Shown here piece by piece: positions 1-8,139 of a stretch of 28,130 bases of DNA. The notes under the pieces are model-generated. The model was not told where the DNA came from. It ran no database searches and was given only the letters and a program-made list of their open reading frames with translations. The DNA lies in contig CAVXFL010000021.1 in the NCBI GenBank assembly GCA_963761015.1, forward strand, positions 1-28,130, written 5' to 3'. A program made the position numbers and the translations under genes. Position 1 is the first letter of the stretch, and the number at the start of each line of letters is the position of its first letter. Source of the stretch: CAVXFL01 sp963761015. GTDB lineage: Bacteria; Pseudomonadota; Alphaproteobacteria; Acetobacterales; Acetobacteraceae.

Positions 1-171
1 TCAAAATCTCAACGCGGGAACGTGTTGTCCAAGCTTGGGCCCATCAGCGAGTGTTGGAGGGTATGCATGGTGCCGGACAATTCCTCGGTGTGATGATTAT
101 TCTGACCCATCTTCAACAGTGCCTTCTGGCAAGTGATTGAATAGACGCGGCAATTCGCGCTGCGGCGATGG

Positions 172-1933
172 CGTGGCACTACACGTTGGGGGATCGTAAT
201 CAGCTTTTGGCGACGGCCTGCACGGTAGGCGCCAGAGCGACCCCGGCAGCGCGCAGGGCGAGGCTGGCGGCTGGTCTCGGGGTGGATCGCAGGAGGAAGT
301 GTTTGCTGTCCTGCTCGACCTCGGTCTCGGTCAACGCGTCGAGATCGGCGACGATCGCCGGCCATGATGCGGTGCTGCCGAGGGCTGCGATGCGGGCGTC
401 CAACTCGGCCTTGAGCACGAGAGCCAGGAAGCTGCAGAACACGTGGCCGCGGATGGTCTCGTCGAGCTTGTGGAAGATCGGCCGCGTGGCGAGCAGATGC
501 TTGGCGGTGCGGAAGGTCTGCTCGACGGTCCAGAGCTGCTGGTAGCGCAGCATGGCCGCCAGCGGGTCGAGCCCGGTGTTGGTGCGCAGCACGAAGATGC
601 CATCGAAGCGGGCGTCTTCCGCGGCCTTGGCTCGGTCGATCGTGAAGTGATCCTTGCCGACGGTCTTGAGGAAGCGGCGATAGCCGGCGTTGCCGACCAG
701 CGCCTTGTCGCCACGGCGCAGTTGGCGCTCCAGGGCGGCCAGGATGGCGGCACGCTCGGCGGCATCCTTCGCCGCCTCCTGATGGTTGATGCAGACGATG
801 TAGCGCGCACCGCCAAGGGTGACCGCCTTGGCGCCGTACTCGATGTCGCGGCCGCGCTTCTCGATCACCAGCGGCACGAACGGCGCGGCATCGCCGAGCA
901 CGACCTCGCGCACCAGCTTGTCGCTGCGCTCGCGGACGCCGAGGATGTAGAGCAGGCTACGCGCCTCCAATGCTGCGATGGTCTCGGCGCTGATCATGCC
1001 GCGATCGGCGACAATGCAGACCCGGCCAATGGCGAAGCGCTGGCGCAGCCTCTCGATCACCGGCACCAGGGAGGTCACGTCGGCGGTGTTACCCGGCCAC
1101 ATCTCCGAGCACACAGGCCGGCCGTCACCATCGATCAGCACGGCGAGGATCATCTGCCGCAGGTCGGGCCGATGGTCCTTGCTGTAGCCATGCTGTCCGA
1201 TCGTCTGGCCGCCCAGGCCTTCGAAATACAGGCTGGTGGTATCCATGAACACCAGGTCGAGCCGACTGAACAGATCGCGCCGATGCGCGAACAGCTGCTC
1301 CTCGATCAGGTCCTTCGTACAGCGCGGGGCGAACGGCGTCGCACCATTCTGCTGATCGGCCGGCAGTTCCTCGCCCAGCCAGGCCATCGCACGATAGAGG
1401 TGGTGCAGATCGAGACCGTCGGTGCCGGCGATGCGGTAATGCTCGCGCCAGCGATCGGCGGCCAGATCCGAGCCGCCGCGCATCAGCCGGTGCAGCACGG
1501 TGAGAAACACCGCGCGTTCCAGCGCGAAGCGATGGCCGCGGCCGCGTGCCAAGGCGGTGATCACGTCCTGGCAGCCGGTCTCCTGCCACAGCCGCTCGAA
1601 CAGCAGCGCTGGCCCGATGCGTCGCACCGCGACGGCGGGCGCATCACCGGTTCTGGCGGCATCCAGCACCATCGCCTGCTGCACGAAGCGCACACCGGAG
1701 CGCAGCAGTCGCTCGAGTTGCCCGCTGGCTTCAAGTTCATCCAGCCTGCCCAGGGTGGCGATCACCCGCTGGCGCACCTGATCGCCGGTGCGGTGGCTTT
1801 CCACGATCTGCAGGTAGATGCGACCCTGCGACTGTTTGTGGCGGAAGTACATGCGCGACTCGATAGGGTGCGCACAGATTGCCAAATATAAATGGTTCAT
1901 TCAACGGCAATTATCATCAGACGTGGCACTACA
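172..1933 (-). mobile_element. IS1634-family insertion sequence (approximate extent)
   Basis: The element is defined by its transposase gene and by an identical 12-bp direct repeat, cgtggcactaca, at 172-183 and 1922-1933, just outside the two ends of the gene. I could not find a convincing terminal inverted repeat, so the exact ends are uncertain; the repeats may be target duplications or part of the ends. Members of this family are known for unusually long target duplications, so 12 bp is not implausible. Confidence 0.55.
200..1852 (-). CDS. IS1634-family DDE transposase
   Basis: This is a cut-and-paste transposase of about 550 residues, a normal length for IS1634-type enzymes. The N-terminal part, beginning MYFRHKQSQGRIYLQIVE, is typical of the family. 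Catalytic-core landmarks are visible in order: FMDTTSLYFEG (first Asp), CIVADRGMIS (second Asp) and QLWTVEQTFRTAKHLL (Glu block). The frame is open up to 1900, but the start at 1852 fits the family N terminus best. No internal stop or frameshift is seen, so the gene looks intact. It stands alone with mobile-element neighbours and is probably not regulated by them. Confidence 0.88.
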   Translation of the reverse strand: MYFRHKQSQGRIYLQIVESHRTGDQVRQRVIATLGRLDELEASGQLERLLRSGVRFVQQAMVLDAARTGDAPAVAVRRIGPALLFERLWQETGCQDVITALARGRGHRFALERAVFLTVLHRLMRGGSDLAADRWREHYRIAGTDGLDLHHLYRAMAWLGEELPADQQNGATPFAPRCTKDLIEEQLFAHRRDLFSRLDLVFMDTTSLYFEGLGGQTIGQHGYSKDHRPDLRQMILAVLIDGDGRPVCSEMWPGNTADVTSLVPVIERLRQRFAIGRVCIVADRGMISAETIAALEARSLLYILGVRERSDKLVREVVLGDAAPFVPLVIEKRGRDIEYGAKAVTLGGARYIVCINHQEAAKDAAERAAILAALERQLRRGDKALVGNAGYRRFLKTVGKDHFTIDRAKAAEDARFDGIFVLRTNTGLDPLAAMLRYQQLWTVEQTFRTAKHLLATRPIFHKLDETIRGHVFCSFLALVLKAELDARIAALGSTASWPAIVADLDALTETEVEQDSKHFLLRSTPRPAASLALRAAGVALAPTVQAVAKS

Positions 1934-2132
1934 TATTCGCGCGAATCACCAACCACACATAATGAAATCATATACTTACGCTAAATCCGAACAGCCCAAG
2001 TGTCGAAGATGGGTCTGACTGAGACGAATAAGCAAAAAGACACCTCGGTTGTTGAGGTATGTAGAGGTGGCCGGCTTTGTCTGGACAGGTTTCCGCCTTT
2101 GATAAGTGGACTCTGCCGGTTGCCGTTGGTGT

Positions 2133-2194
2133 GCCGTTTCGGGGCGTCACGCAGGGAGGGCGTAGCCCGACCGGAGTGACGCCCCGAAAACGGC
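2133..2194. repeat. Long inverted repeat inside the IS3 element
   Basis: The arm at 2133-2150 (gccgtttcggggcgtcac) pairs with 2176-2194, with one bulged A. This gives an 18-bp stem around a 25-base loop, which itself holds a small gggc/gccc hairpin. It lies between the transposase stop and the terminal repeat. It could act as a transcription terminator or be an older REP-like insertion; nothing here separates the two. Confidence 0.7.
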
Positions 2195-2202
2195 GGCGAA
2201 AT

Positions 2203-3339
2203 TCATGCTGCCGCCACCTGCGGCAGGTGGTCGAAGTAGGCGCGATCCGGCGTTCGCGCGTCAAGGCTCGAATGCGGCCGCTTGCGGTTGTAGAAGTCCA
2301 GATACCGGCCGATCGAGGCGCGCGCCTCGCCGACACTGTCGTAGGCCCGCAGATAGACCTCTTCGTATTTGACCGATCGCCAGAGCCGCTCGACGAAGAC
2401 GTTGTCGCGCCACGAGCCCTTGCCGTCCATGCTGATCGCGATGGCGTTGTCCAGCAGCAGGCCGGTGAAGTCGGCGCTGGTGAACTGGCTGCCCTGGTCG
2501 GTGTTGAAGATCTCCGGCCTGCCGTGCCGGGCCAGCGCCTCCTCGACCGCCTCGAGGCAGAACCCGACCTCCATGCGTGATCGACACCGCCAGGCCAGAA
2601 CCCGGCGGCTGAACCAGTCGACCACGGCGGCGAGATAGACGAAGCCGCGCGCCATCGGGATGTAGGTGATGTCCATCGCCCAGACCTGGTTCGGCCGCTC
2701 GACCGCCACGCCGCGCAGCAGATACGGATAGATCTTGTGGCCCGGCGCCGGTTTGGACGTGTTCGGCCGGCGGTAGATCGCCTCGATCCCCATCCGCTTC
2801 ATCATCGTGGCGACATGCTGGCGGCCGATCGCGATGCCCTCGCCGCGCAGCAGGTCGCGCAGCATCCGGCTGCCCGCGAACGGGTAATCCAGATGCAGCT
2901 CGTCGATCCGCCGCATGATCGCCAGATCGGCCGGCGACACCGGACGGGGCCTGTAATAGAGGCTGCCCCGGCTGAGCTTCAGGACCTCCGCCTGCCGGGT
3001 CACCGGCAGCTCGTGCTCACGGTCGATCATCGCTTTGCGCTCAGCATGCCGGCCTTGCCGAGCGCGCCGGCCAAAAAATCGTTCTCCAGCGTCAGCTCGC
3101 CGATCTTGGCGTGCAGCGCCTTCAAATCCACCGCGGCGCGGCCTCCGTGCTCGCCGCGCCGGAGCCGAACACGCCCGGCCGCGCCCTCCAGCAGCTGCGC
3201 CTTCCAAGCTCGTGATCTGGTTCGGATGAACGTCGAACAGCTGCGCCAGCTCCGCCAGCGTCTTCTCGCCCTTGATGGCGGCCAACGCCACCTTCGCCTT
3301 GAATGCCGGTGTGTGGTTCCGGCGTGGCCGTCTCGTCAT
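2203..3339 (-). CDS. IS3-family transposase, OrfA and OrfB fused by an indel
   Basis: The N-terminal part (MTRRPRRNHTPAFKAKVALA onward) is an OrfA-type helix-turn-helix protein with the HPNQITS motif. From MIDREHELPVTRQAEVLKLS the protein is an OrfB integrase: AMDITYIP (first Asp), FNTDQGSQFTS (second Asp), and the Glu region around NVFVERLWRSVKYEEVYL. Normally orfA and orfB are separate overlapping frames joined by programmed frameshifting. Here one extra T in the codons after HPNQITS (near 3209) shifts orfA into the orfB frame. The result is one long ORF with about 55 scrambled residues where the rest of OrfA should be. Removing that T restores WKAQLLEGAAG and an orfA stop overlapping the orfB ATG. 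I chose the start at MTRRPRRN (3339). OrfB looks intact; the fused protein may not work. Confidence 0.8.
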   Translation of the reverse strand: MTRRPRRNHTPAFKAKVALAAIKGEKTLAELAQLFDVHPNQITSLEGAAAGGRGRACSAPARRARRPRRGGFEGAARQDRRADAGERFFGRRARQGRHAERKAMIDREHELPVTRQAEVLKLSRGSLYYRPRPVSPADLAIMRRIDELHLDYPFAGSRMLRDLLRGEGIAIGRQHVATMMKRMGIEAIYRRPNTSKPAPGHKIYPYLLRGVAVERPNQVWAMDITYIPMARGFVYLAAVVDWFSRRVLAWRCRSRMEVGFCLEAVEEALARHGRPEIFNTDQGSQFTSADFTGLLLDNAIAISMDGKGSWRDNVFVERLWRSVKYEEVYLRAYDSVGEARASIGRYLDFYNRKRPHSSLDARTPDRAYFDHLPQVAAA

Positions 3340-3656
3340 GCTCTCTCCTGATCCGCGGCGATCCTCGCCGCCATCAGGCAGAAAATCCACTTATCCCCCT
3401 GTCCAGATTCCCCAGGCCACCTCTCCCGATGGACGGATCTCCGTCAGTGCAAACAGGCGAGCCCGGCCAAAACGCCTGAGCAGATGTCGAAAGCTTGGAT
3501 CACCCCGATCTCCGCCGTTGCCAGCAAAGTATCCAAGCTACCCTTGAGCAGAGCTGAGTGATGAAATAGGCCCACGAATTTGTCCACTACTCTGGCATCG
3601 AGCACCTTGACTACATTTGGCGAGTTCGAACTCAGTCAACGCTTGCGGTTCCAGGT

Positions 3657-4928
3657 CTCAAGAATCCCCTCATTTTTAATTGCCCAGGGGGCTAGCCTCG
3701 ATTCGGCGCGACTCCGTAGATGTTCCAGCCGTTGTGGGTTGGAGCGGCACGATGGCGGATTCGGATCGGCGGCGGGCGCAATTGGCGGATGTCCGCGCGT
3801 TCGTGGGCGAGGTGTTTGGCACCGACCTGCATGTCAAGCGGGTCGACTCACTGGCGGGTGCCACGCTCGGCGTCATGCAGTCCGCTTCCCTCGCGGTCGC
3901 GATGATCGGGCAGGCGCTCGCCCTGGCAAAGGGGTTGGTGACCAAGCACGCGATCAAGCAGGTCGACCGGATGCTGAGCAACAACGGCATCGACGTGTGG
4001 GACAGCTTCGCCCGCTGGGTGCCGCGGCAGATCGGCGAACGCCGGGACATCCTGGTGGCGATGGACTGGACCGATTTCGACCCGGACGACCAGGCCACGC
4101 TGGCGTTGCATCTGGTCACCGGCGATGGCCGGGCGGCGCCGCTGCTGTGGCTGAGCGTCTGGAAGGACGAATTGAAGGACCAGCGCAACGATTTCGAGGA
4201 TGCGTGCCTGCGGCGGCTGGCCGAACTCGTGCCCGCTGGCTGCCGTGTCACGATCCTCGCCGATCGCGGCTTTGGCGACCAGAAGCTGTTCGGCTTTCTC
4301 GCGGAGCTGGGCTTCGGCTACGTGATCCGCTTTCGCGGCAACATTCACGTCACCGACGCCGACGGAACAACCAGGCAAGCCGCCGCGTGGGTAGGCCCGG
4401 GCGGGCGCGCCCGCAAGTTGACGGACGCGCGGGTGACCGCGAAGGGCGAGCAAGTTGGCGCGGTGGTGTGCGTGCATGCCAAAGACATGAAGGAGCCGTG
4501 GTGCCTGGCGACCAGCGAGCGGGACGCGACGGCGGCGACGCTGATCAACCACTACGCCAAAAGATGGACCATCGAGCCGCAGTTCCGCGACACCAAGGAT
4601 CTGCGCTTCGGCATGGGTCTGTCGTCCACGCGCATCGGCGAGCCCACCCGCCGCGACCGTCTGCTGTTGGTCAGCGCCTTGGCCACCGCCCTGCTTAGGC
4701 TGCTGGGCGCGGTTGGCGAAAGCCTGGGCATGGATCGACTGCTGAAATCGAACACCAGCAAGACGCGCACACACTCGCTGTTCCGGCAAGGCTGCATGCT
4801 CTACGAATTGATCCCAACCATGCCTGAACATCGACTCGCGCCGTTGATGGAGAAATTCGCCGAGGCCGTGTCCGGTATCGGCCTTTTTCCATCCGCTATT
4901 GCAGTGTCAAAATGAGGGGATGGCTGAG
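3657..4928 (+). mobile_element. IS4-family insertion sequence with target duplication
   Basis: The terminal inverted repeats are CTCAAGAATCCCCTCATTTT at 3657-3676 and CTCAGCCATCCCCTCATTTT (reverse complement) at 4909-4928. They flank an intact transposase gene. The 9-bp sequence gttccaggt occurs directly outside both ends, at 3648-3656 and 4929-4937; one extra shared G makes the exact edge ambiguous by one base. A perfect duplication, good repeats and an undamaged gene indicate a recent insertion. Confidence 0.9.
3752..4915 (+). CDS. IS4-family DDE transposase
   Basis: This transposase of about 387 residues carries the IS4-type core: VAMDWTDFD (first Asp), TILADRGFGDQ (second Asp) and HYAKRWTIEPQFRDTKDLRF, the Y-(2)-R-(3)-E-(6)-K signature of the family with the catalytic Glu. 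The start at ATG 3752 has a GGAG seven bases upstream; the frame is open further upstream only through the inverted repeat. The gene fills the element and ends 13 bases before the right end. No frameshift is seen, unlike many genes in this window, so the element is probably functional. Confidence 0.9.
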   Translation: MADSDRRRAQLADVRAFVGEVFGTDLHVKRVDSLAGATLGVMQSASLAVAMIGQALALAKGLVTKHAIKQVDRMLSNNGIDVWDSFARWVPRQIGERRDILVAMDWTDFDPDDQATLALHLVTGDGRAAPLLWLSVWKDELKDQRNDFEDACLRRLAELVPAGCRVTILADRGFGDQKLFGFLAELGFGYVIRFRGNIHVTDADGTTRQAAAWVGPGGRARKLTDARVTAKGEQVGAVVCVHAKDMKEPWCLATSERDATAATLINHYAKRWTIEPQFRDTKDLRFGMGLSSTRIGEPTRRDRLLLVSALATALLRLLGAVGESLGMDRLLKSNTSKTRTHSLFRQGCMLYELIPTMPEHRLAPLMEKFAEAVSGIGLFPSAIAVSK

Positions 4929-5194
4929 GTTCCAGGTGATATCTTTCATCGCCCTCCCAAGCGTAGAATTTTATGATAGTGTGGGTCTGGAGAAGCCTAT
5001 TGAAAATCCTGAACACGTAGCCGTTGCCACCCTCGGTGATTTGCCCGAAATTGTGGGAACGCGCGCTCCAATCCAAGCAGCGCCCGCTTTATCGGATCTG
5101 GTACGGATGGGTCCGCCTTTACATATTTGCGCCATGGATTTAAGCAACTAAGTCCGAGCAGGCTGTCAGGAATGCATCGTTCTGATATTTGTAA

Positions 5195-5684
5195 GCATGG
5201 GCCGGCAGTGCTAACTTTGTATGTCTAACACGGGAAGCAATTGGTGGGCGGCATAAGGATAACGGTCGTGCAGTTTTCAACGATCTGCAGAAAGCCCTCG
5301 ATCTTAAACGACAGCCGCCCTCCCGCATAATCGCCCTTTGCCTGCCTGCCGCGTATAGCGATCCTTGTGATGTTGTTGTTCCTGACGAAGCCAGAGAGTG
5401 CGGCAAAGAATGCCCGGACCGAGTCTTGGTCGGCACTGGCTCGCAGTTTTATTTTGATCGCCGCATTATCTTTGATAATAAACTTAGTCTCGTTGTGAAC
5501 GACAGTAACTAGGATGAGGTCATCACCAGCAATCGAAGCTCCGCAGCAAATCCTACGTTCTTATCTCTCATGATCTGTATCACACCGGATATTGTCTTCT
5601 TGCAGCCACATGGCCGAAAGGAGATGCCTCTGATAAAACTTGGGTTGATATCGGGCAAGAGCTTTTTGTGCTAAGTGGGCACTC
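5195..5684 (+). pseudogene. Broken ORF remnant in a lower-GC patch
   Basis: The DNA from 4938 to about 5690 has visibly lower GC than the rest. One frame is open from 5195 to a stop at 5510-5512 and reads like protein (NGRAVFNDLQKALDLKRQ, GSQFYFDRRIIFDNKLSLVV). A second frame is open from 5518 and reads SHDLYHTGYCLLAATWPKG and DKTWVDIGQELFVLSGH up to the prfA fragment. No plausible start codon with a ribosome site was seen. The likely explanation is a foreign gene with at least one frameshift and a lost 5' end. I do not recognise the family, and the minus strand also has partly open frames here. Confidence 0.3.
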
Positions 5685-5730
5685 TCATTCCTCCGCCGAA
5701 AGCCGCGCGGCCTCGTCCTCGGCGATCAGC
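5685..5730 (-). pseudogene. Displaced fragment of the prfA 3' end
   Basis: On the minus strand this stretch encodes LIAEDEAARLSAEE followed by TGA, against LIAEDEAARLSADE and TAG at the end of the real prfA (7084-7129). DNA identity is 37 of 39 bases over the core 5692-5730 and stops abruptly at 5730/5731. The changes are conservative at protein level, so this looks like an allele of the gene end rather than random similarity. The stop overlaps an ATG (AATGA), the kind of junction expected with a downstream prmC, but only five codons follow. Confidence 0.75.
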
Positions 5731-5742
5731 AAGGTAGGCCGA

Positions 5743-5811
5743 ATGGAGCGTAGCGCAATCCGGGTTTTCGTGCGCCGGCAACGACCTTCCCCGGATTTCG
5801 CTGCGCTCCAT
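5743..5811. repeat. Intergenic palindromic repeat
   Basis: The arm atggagcgtagcgcaatccggg (5743-5764) pairs with 5790-5811 at 20 of 22 positions around a 25-base loop. Sequences of this kind (atggagcg...atccggg) are widespread intergenic repeats in alphaproteobacteria. It sits 13 bases from the prfA fragment, at the presumed breakpoint. Confidence 0.75.
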
Positions 5812-5906
5812 CCGGGCTACGCGACGCAAGGCCATAGCCACGTCCACGGCACTCCAAGAGTGCTGCTACCATTGACGCGGTAGAAAGACTAACGCATAAG
5901 CTGCCC

Positions 5907-6789
5907 ATGTTCGACGGCGCCGCAACCCACCCCAACCCTGCCCCGGACCCGGGGCTCGCCTTGCGGCTGCCGGCCGATGCCTACTACCATCTGGTCCACA
6001 CGCTCCGCCTCACCCTGCCGCCGCCGCCCGGTGAAAAGCCGCGGCCCGAGGATCTGCTCCGGCGCGACCATGCCGCCATCGCCCGCATCGCCGCCCTCGC
6101 TACCGGCCAACGCCGCCGAGGCCGACATCGCCGCGCAGTTCGTCGCCGCCTCGGAGCAGTGGAAGGATTGCCTGCGCCTCGCGCAGCTCCCCGAAACCAG
6201 CCCGGAGTGGGCGGCGAAGTGCCGCGCCCAGGCGATCGGCATGATGCGCCAGGGACAGAGCGCGCTGCGGCTGCTGCTGCGCATGCAGGAAACGCGCCGT
6301 AAGCTGGAGGCGGACACGGCCGGCTGCGACCGGCTTGCCTGGACGGAACATTGCGCCATCAACCTGATGGCCGAGGCGCTGGCGGCCCAGCCGACCGAGG
6401 CGAAGCCGAGCGAAGCCCCGGCGAAGGCCGTGGCCGAACCGAACCAGGCGGACCCCGGATCAACTCCCCCCGCCAGCTTGTCGGCGGGGAAATCATGCCC
6501 AGGAGAAGCCCCGGCGACCCCGGACTTCATCCGCGATGGGGCCGACCTCGTCGCCGCCGCCGAGCGCTACGCCGCCGCCTATCCCGAGCGCGCCGCGCGC
6601 ATCCGCCGCACCGGCAAGCTGCCTTGCGATGTCCGCTACTTCGATCCGCCGGAAGCCGCGCTCGCGCGAGCCTTGATCGCCGCGCAAACCCCGATCCTGG
6701 CCGCCCTCGACGACCTCCCGATGGCCCCGGACGTCATCCGGGGCAATCGCCTCCCCGACCGCGCGTTGCCCGAAGCCCGCGCCGCCTAG
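5907..6789 (+). CDS. Hypothetical protein, frameshifted
   Basis: The product starts MFDGAATHPNPAPDPGLALR and runs through RLPADAYYHLVHTLRLTLPP and DLLRRDHAAIARIAAL. Near 6100 an apparent one-base insertion moves it to a second frame, beginning NAAEADIAAQFVAASEQW. That frame continues with a helical Ala/Arg-rich middle (MMRQGQSALRLLLRMQETRR), a low-complexity linker and a conserved-looking C terminus (RIRRTGKLPCDVRYFDPPEA) up to the stop at 6787-6789. Repaired, it would be about 293 residues. There is no signal peptide, membrane segment or familiar domain. It is the only gene between the prfA 3' end and its displaced copy, and two REP-like hairpins lie inside it (6468-6489 and 6724-6744). The function is unknown; the frameshift may be a sequencing error. 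Confidence 0.6.
6724..6744. repeat. REP-like hairpin inside the 3' end of a gene
   Basis: gccccgga (6724-6731) pairs perfectly with tccggggc (6737-6744) around cgtca. The same stem sequence recurs at 15007-15028 inside the 3' end of the nitronate monooxygenase gene, so it belongs to a dispersed palindrome family. Confidence 0.7.
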
Positions 6790-6833
6790 TCTGGCGCGGC
6801 TTCCGGCTGACTGGATCGGCGGCGCCCTTCGTC

Positions 6834-6895
6834 ATGGCCGGCCTTGATGCGGCCATCTCAGGGCCGCACCGGATTGCCGGGTCGCGCCCGGCAAT
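6834..6895. repeat. Pair of tandem intergenic hairpins
   Basis: Two hairpins follow each other: atggccg/cggccat at 6834-6840 and 6850-6856, and attgccggg/cccggcaat at 6873-6881 and 6887-6895. They lie in the 294-bp gap between the hypothetical gene and the prfA stop. There is no U-tract, so they look more like REP-type repeats than intrinsic terminators. Nothing else was recognised in this gap. Confidence 0.65.
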
Positions 6896-7083
6896 GACGG
6901 ACTTCGTGCCACGGCCTGGTGGGTCCCGGCTTCCGCCGGAAAGGGAAGGGTCAGGAGCGCAGCGCCGGCTTGGCCGCCTCGCTCGACCGTCTTCTCACCC
7001 CCTGAGCCGCGTCCCACCCAACAGCACAATGAGACGCCAACGAGAATCCGGCCTGCGCGATCCGCGCTCCGGCGGCGCGACGC

Positions 7084-8139
7084 CTATTCGTCCGCCGACA
7101 GCCGCGCCGCCTCGTCCTCGGCGATCAGCGCGTCGATGAACTCGTCGAGTTCGCCCAGCATCACCCGCTCGATCTTGTGCAAGGTCAGGTTGACGCGGTG
7201 GTCGCTCACGCGCCCCTGGGGGAAATTGTAGGTGCGGATGCGCTCGCTGCGATCGCCGGTGCCCACCTGCGCGCGCCGGTCGGCGGCGCGGGTCGCGTGC
7301 TGGCGGGCGCGCTGCTGCTCGAACAGCCGGGCGCGCAGGATCTTCATCGCCTTCGCGCGGTTCTTGTGCTGGCTCTTCTCTTCCTGCATCGAAACGGCGA
7401 TGCCGGTCGGCAGATGCGTGATGCGCACAGCACTTTCCGTCTTGTTCACGTGCTGCCCGCCCGCCCCGGAGGCGCGGAACACGTCCACGCGCAGATCGGA
7501 TTCGTCGATGTGGACATCGACTTCCTCCGCTTCCGGCAGGACGGCGACGGTGACGGTCGAGGTGTGGATGCGGCCCTGGTTTTCGGTTTCCGGCACGCGC
7601 TGCACCCGATGCACGCCGGATTCGTATTTCAGCCGCGCGAACACGCCGCGGCCGGTGATCTCGGCGATCCCCTCCTTCAGCCCGCCCAATTCGGTCTCGG
7701 CGTATTCCAGGATTTCGCAGCGCCAGCGCCGGCGCTCGGCATAGCGCTGATACATGCCGAACAGTTCGCGGCCGAACAGCGCGGCCTCGTCGCCGCCCGC
7801 CGCCGGCCGCACCTCCAGGATCGCCGAGCGCTCGTCGGCCTCGTCCTTCGGCAGCAGCGCGATGCGGATCTCGTGCGCCAGCCCGGGAATGCGGCCGCGC
7901 AGCGCCTGCAACTCCGCCTCCGCGAGATCGTGCATTTCGGGGTCGGCGAGCAACGTCTCGGCCTCGCGGGCGCCCTGCTCGGCCGCGCGCAGTTCGCCGA
8001 TGCGCGCGACCAGCGGCTCCAAGTCGGAAAGCTCCTTGGACGCCTTCACGAACGCCTCGCCCATGACGCCGGCCGCGAGCGCCGCGCGCAGTTCCTCGGC
8101 GCGCGCCACAATGCGGTCGAGCTTGGCGGCCAGGCTCAT
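7084..8139 (-). CDS. prfA: Peptide chain release factor 1
   Basis: RF1 reads UAA and UAG stop codons in the ribosomal A site and triggers hydrolysis of the finished peptide. The 351-residue product matches the usual length. The anticodon-like PxT tripeptide is PET at residues 183-185, in VQRVPETENQGRIHTS. The catalytic GGQ is at residues 227-229, in SGAGGQHVNKTESAVR. The start at ATG 8139 overlaps the stop of the upstream small membrane gene as ATGA, which suggests translational coupling; the frame is open further upstream but has no support there. In most alphaproteobacteria prmC, which methylates the GGQ glutamine, follows directly; here it does not, and synteny breaks at the gene's 3' end. 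Confidence 0.96.
   Translation of the reverse strand: MSLAAKLDRIVARAEELRAALAAGVMGEAFVKASKELSDLEPLVARIGELRAAEQGAREAETLLADPEMHDLAEAELQALRGRIPGLAHEIRIALLPKDEADERSAILEVRPAAGGDEAALFGRELFGMYQRYAERRRWRCEILEYAETELGGLKEGIAEITGRGVFARLKYESGVHRVQRVPETENQGRIHTSTVTVAVLPEAEEVDVHIDESDLRVDVFRASGAGGQHVNKTESAVRITHLPTGIAVSMQEEKSQHKNRAKAMKILRARLFEQQRARQHATRAADRRAQVGTGDRSERIRTYNFPQGRVSDHRVNLTLHKIERVMLGELDEFIDALIAEDEAARLSADE

Larger units (their letters stand above)
2063..3425 (-). mobile_element. IS3-family insertion sequence
   Basis: Imperfect terminal inverted repeats flank an IS3-type transposase. The left end reads agaggtggcc from 2063 and the right end is its reverse complement at 3416-3425. A second matching block, tctggacagg, lies a few bases further in on both sides, and data resembling gataagtgga follows. 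The length of about 1.36 kb is normal for the IS3 family. No matching target duplication is seen next to the ends (atgt versus cccg), so the flanks may have been rearranged, or the true ends may lie a base or two outside. Confidence 0.75.
3565..5151 (+). pseudogene. Small ORF of unknown function interrupted by the IS4 element
   Basis: If the IS and one copy of the target duplication are removed, 3565-3656 joins in frame with 4938-5151. The joined product is about 96 residues from a TTG at 3580 and contains VEFYDSVGLEKPIENPEHV, ATLGDLPEIVGTRAPI and a C terminus HICAMDLSN. The composition looks like real protein. A stop lies upstream at 3562, so the N terminus is probably also lost. The minus strand of the same DNA is also open across the junction, from 5076 down to 3538, so the coding strand is not certain. 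I do not recognise the family. Confidence 0.35.

Noticed and set aside
443..1891. Long plus-strand open frame opposite the IS1634 transposase
   Set aside because: It is antisense to a clear transposase; long open antisense frames are expected at this GC content and the translation has no domain.
3538..5076. Minus-strand ORF continuous across the IS4 insertion
   Set aside because: It joins in frame, but the plus-strand reading looks more protein-like; kept only as an alternative in the pseudogene entry.
5140..5436. Minus-strand 98-codon ORF in the low-GC patch
   Set aside because: No ribosome site or recognisable motif; the plus-strand frames over the same DNA look at least as protein-like.
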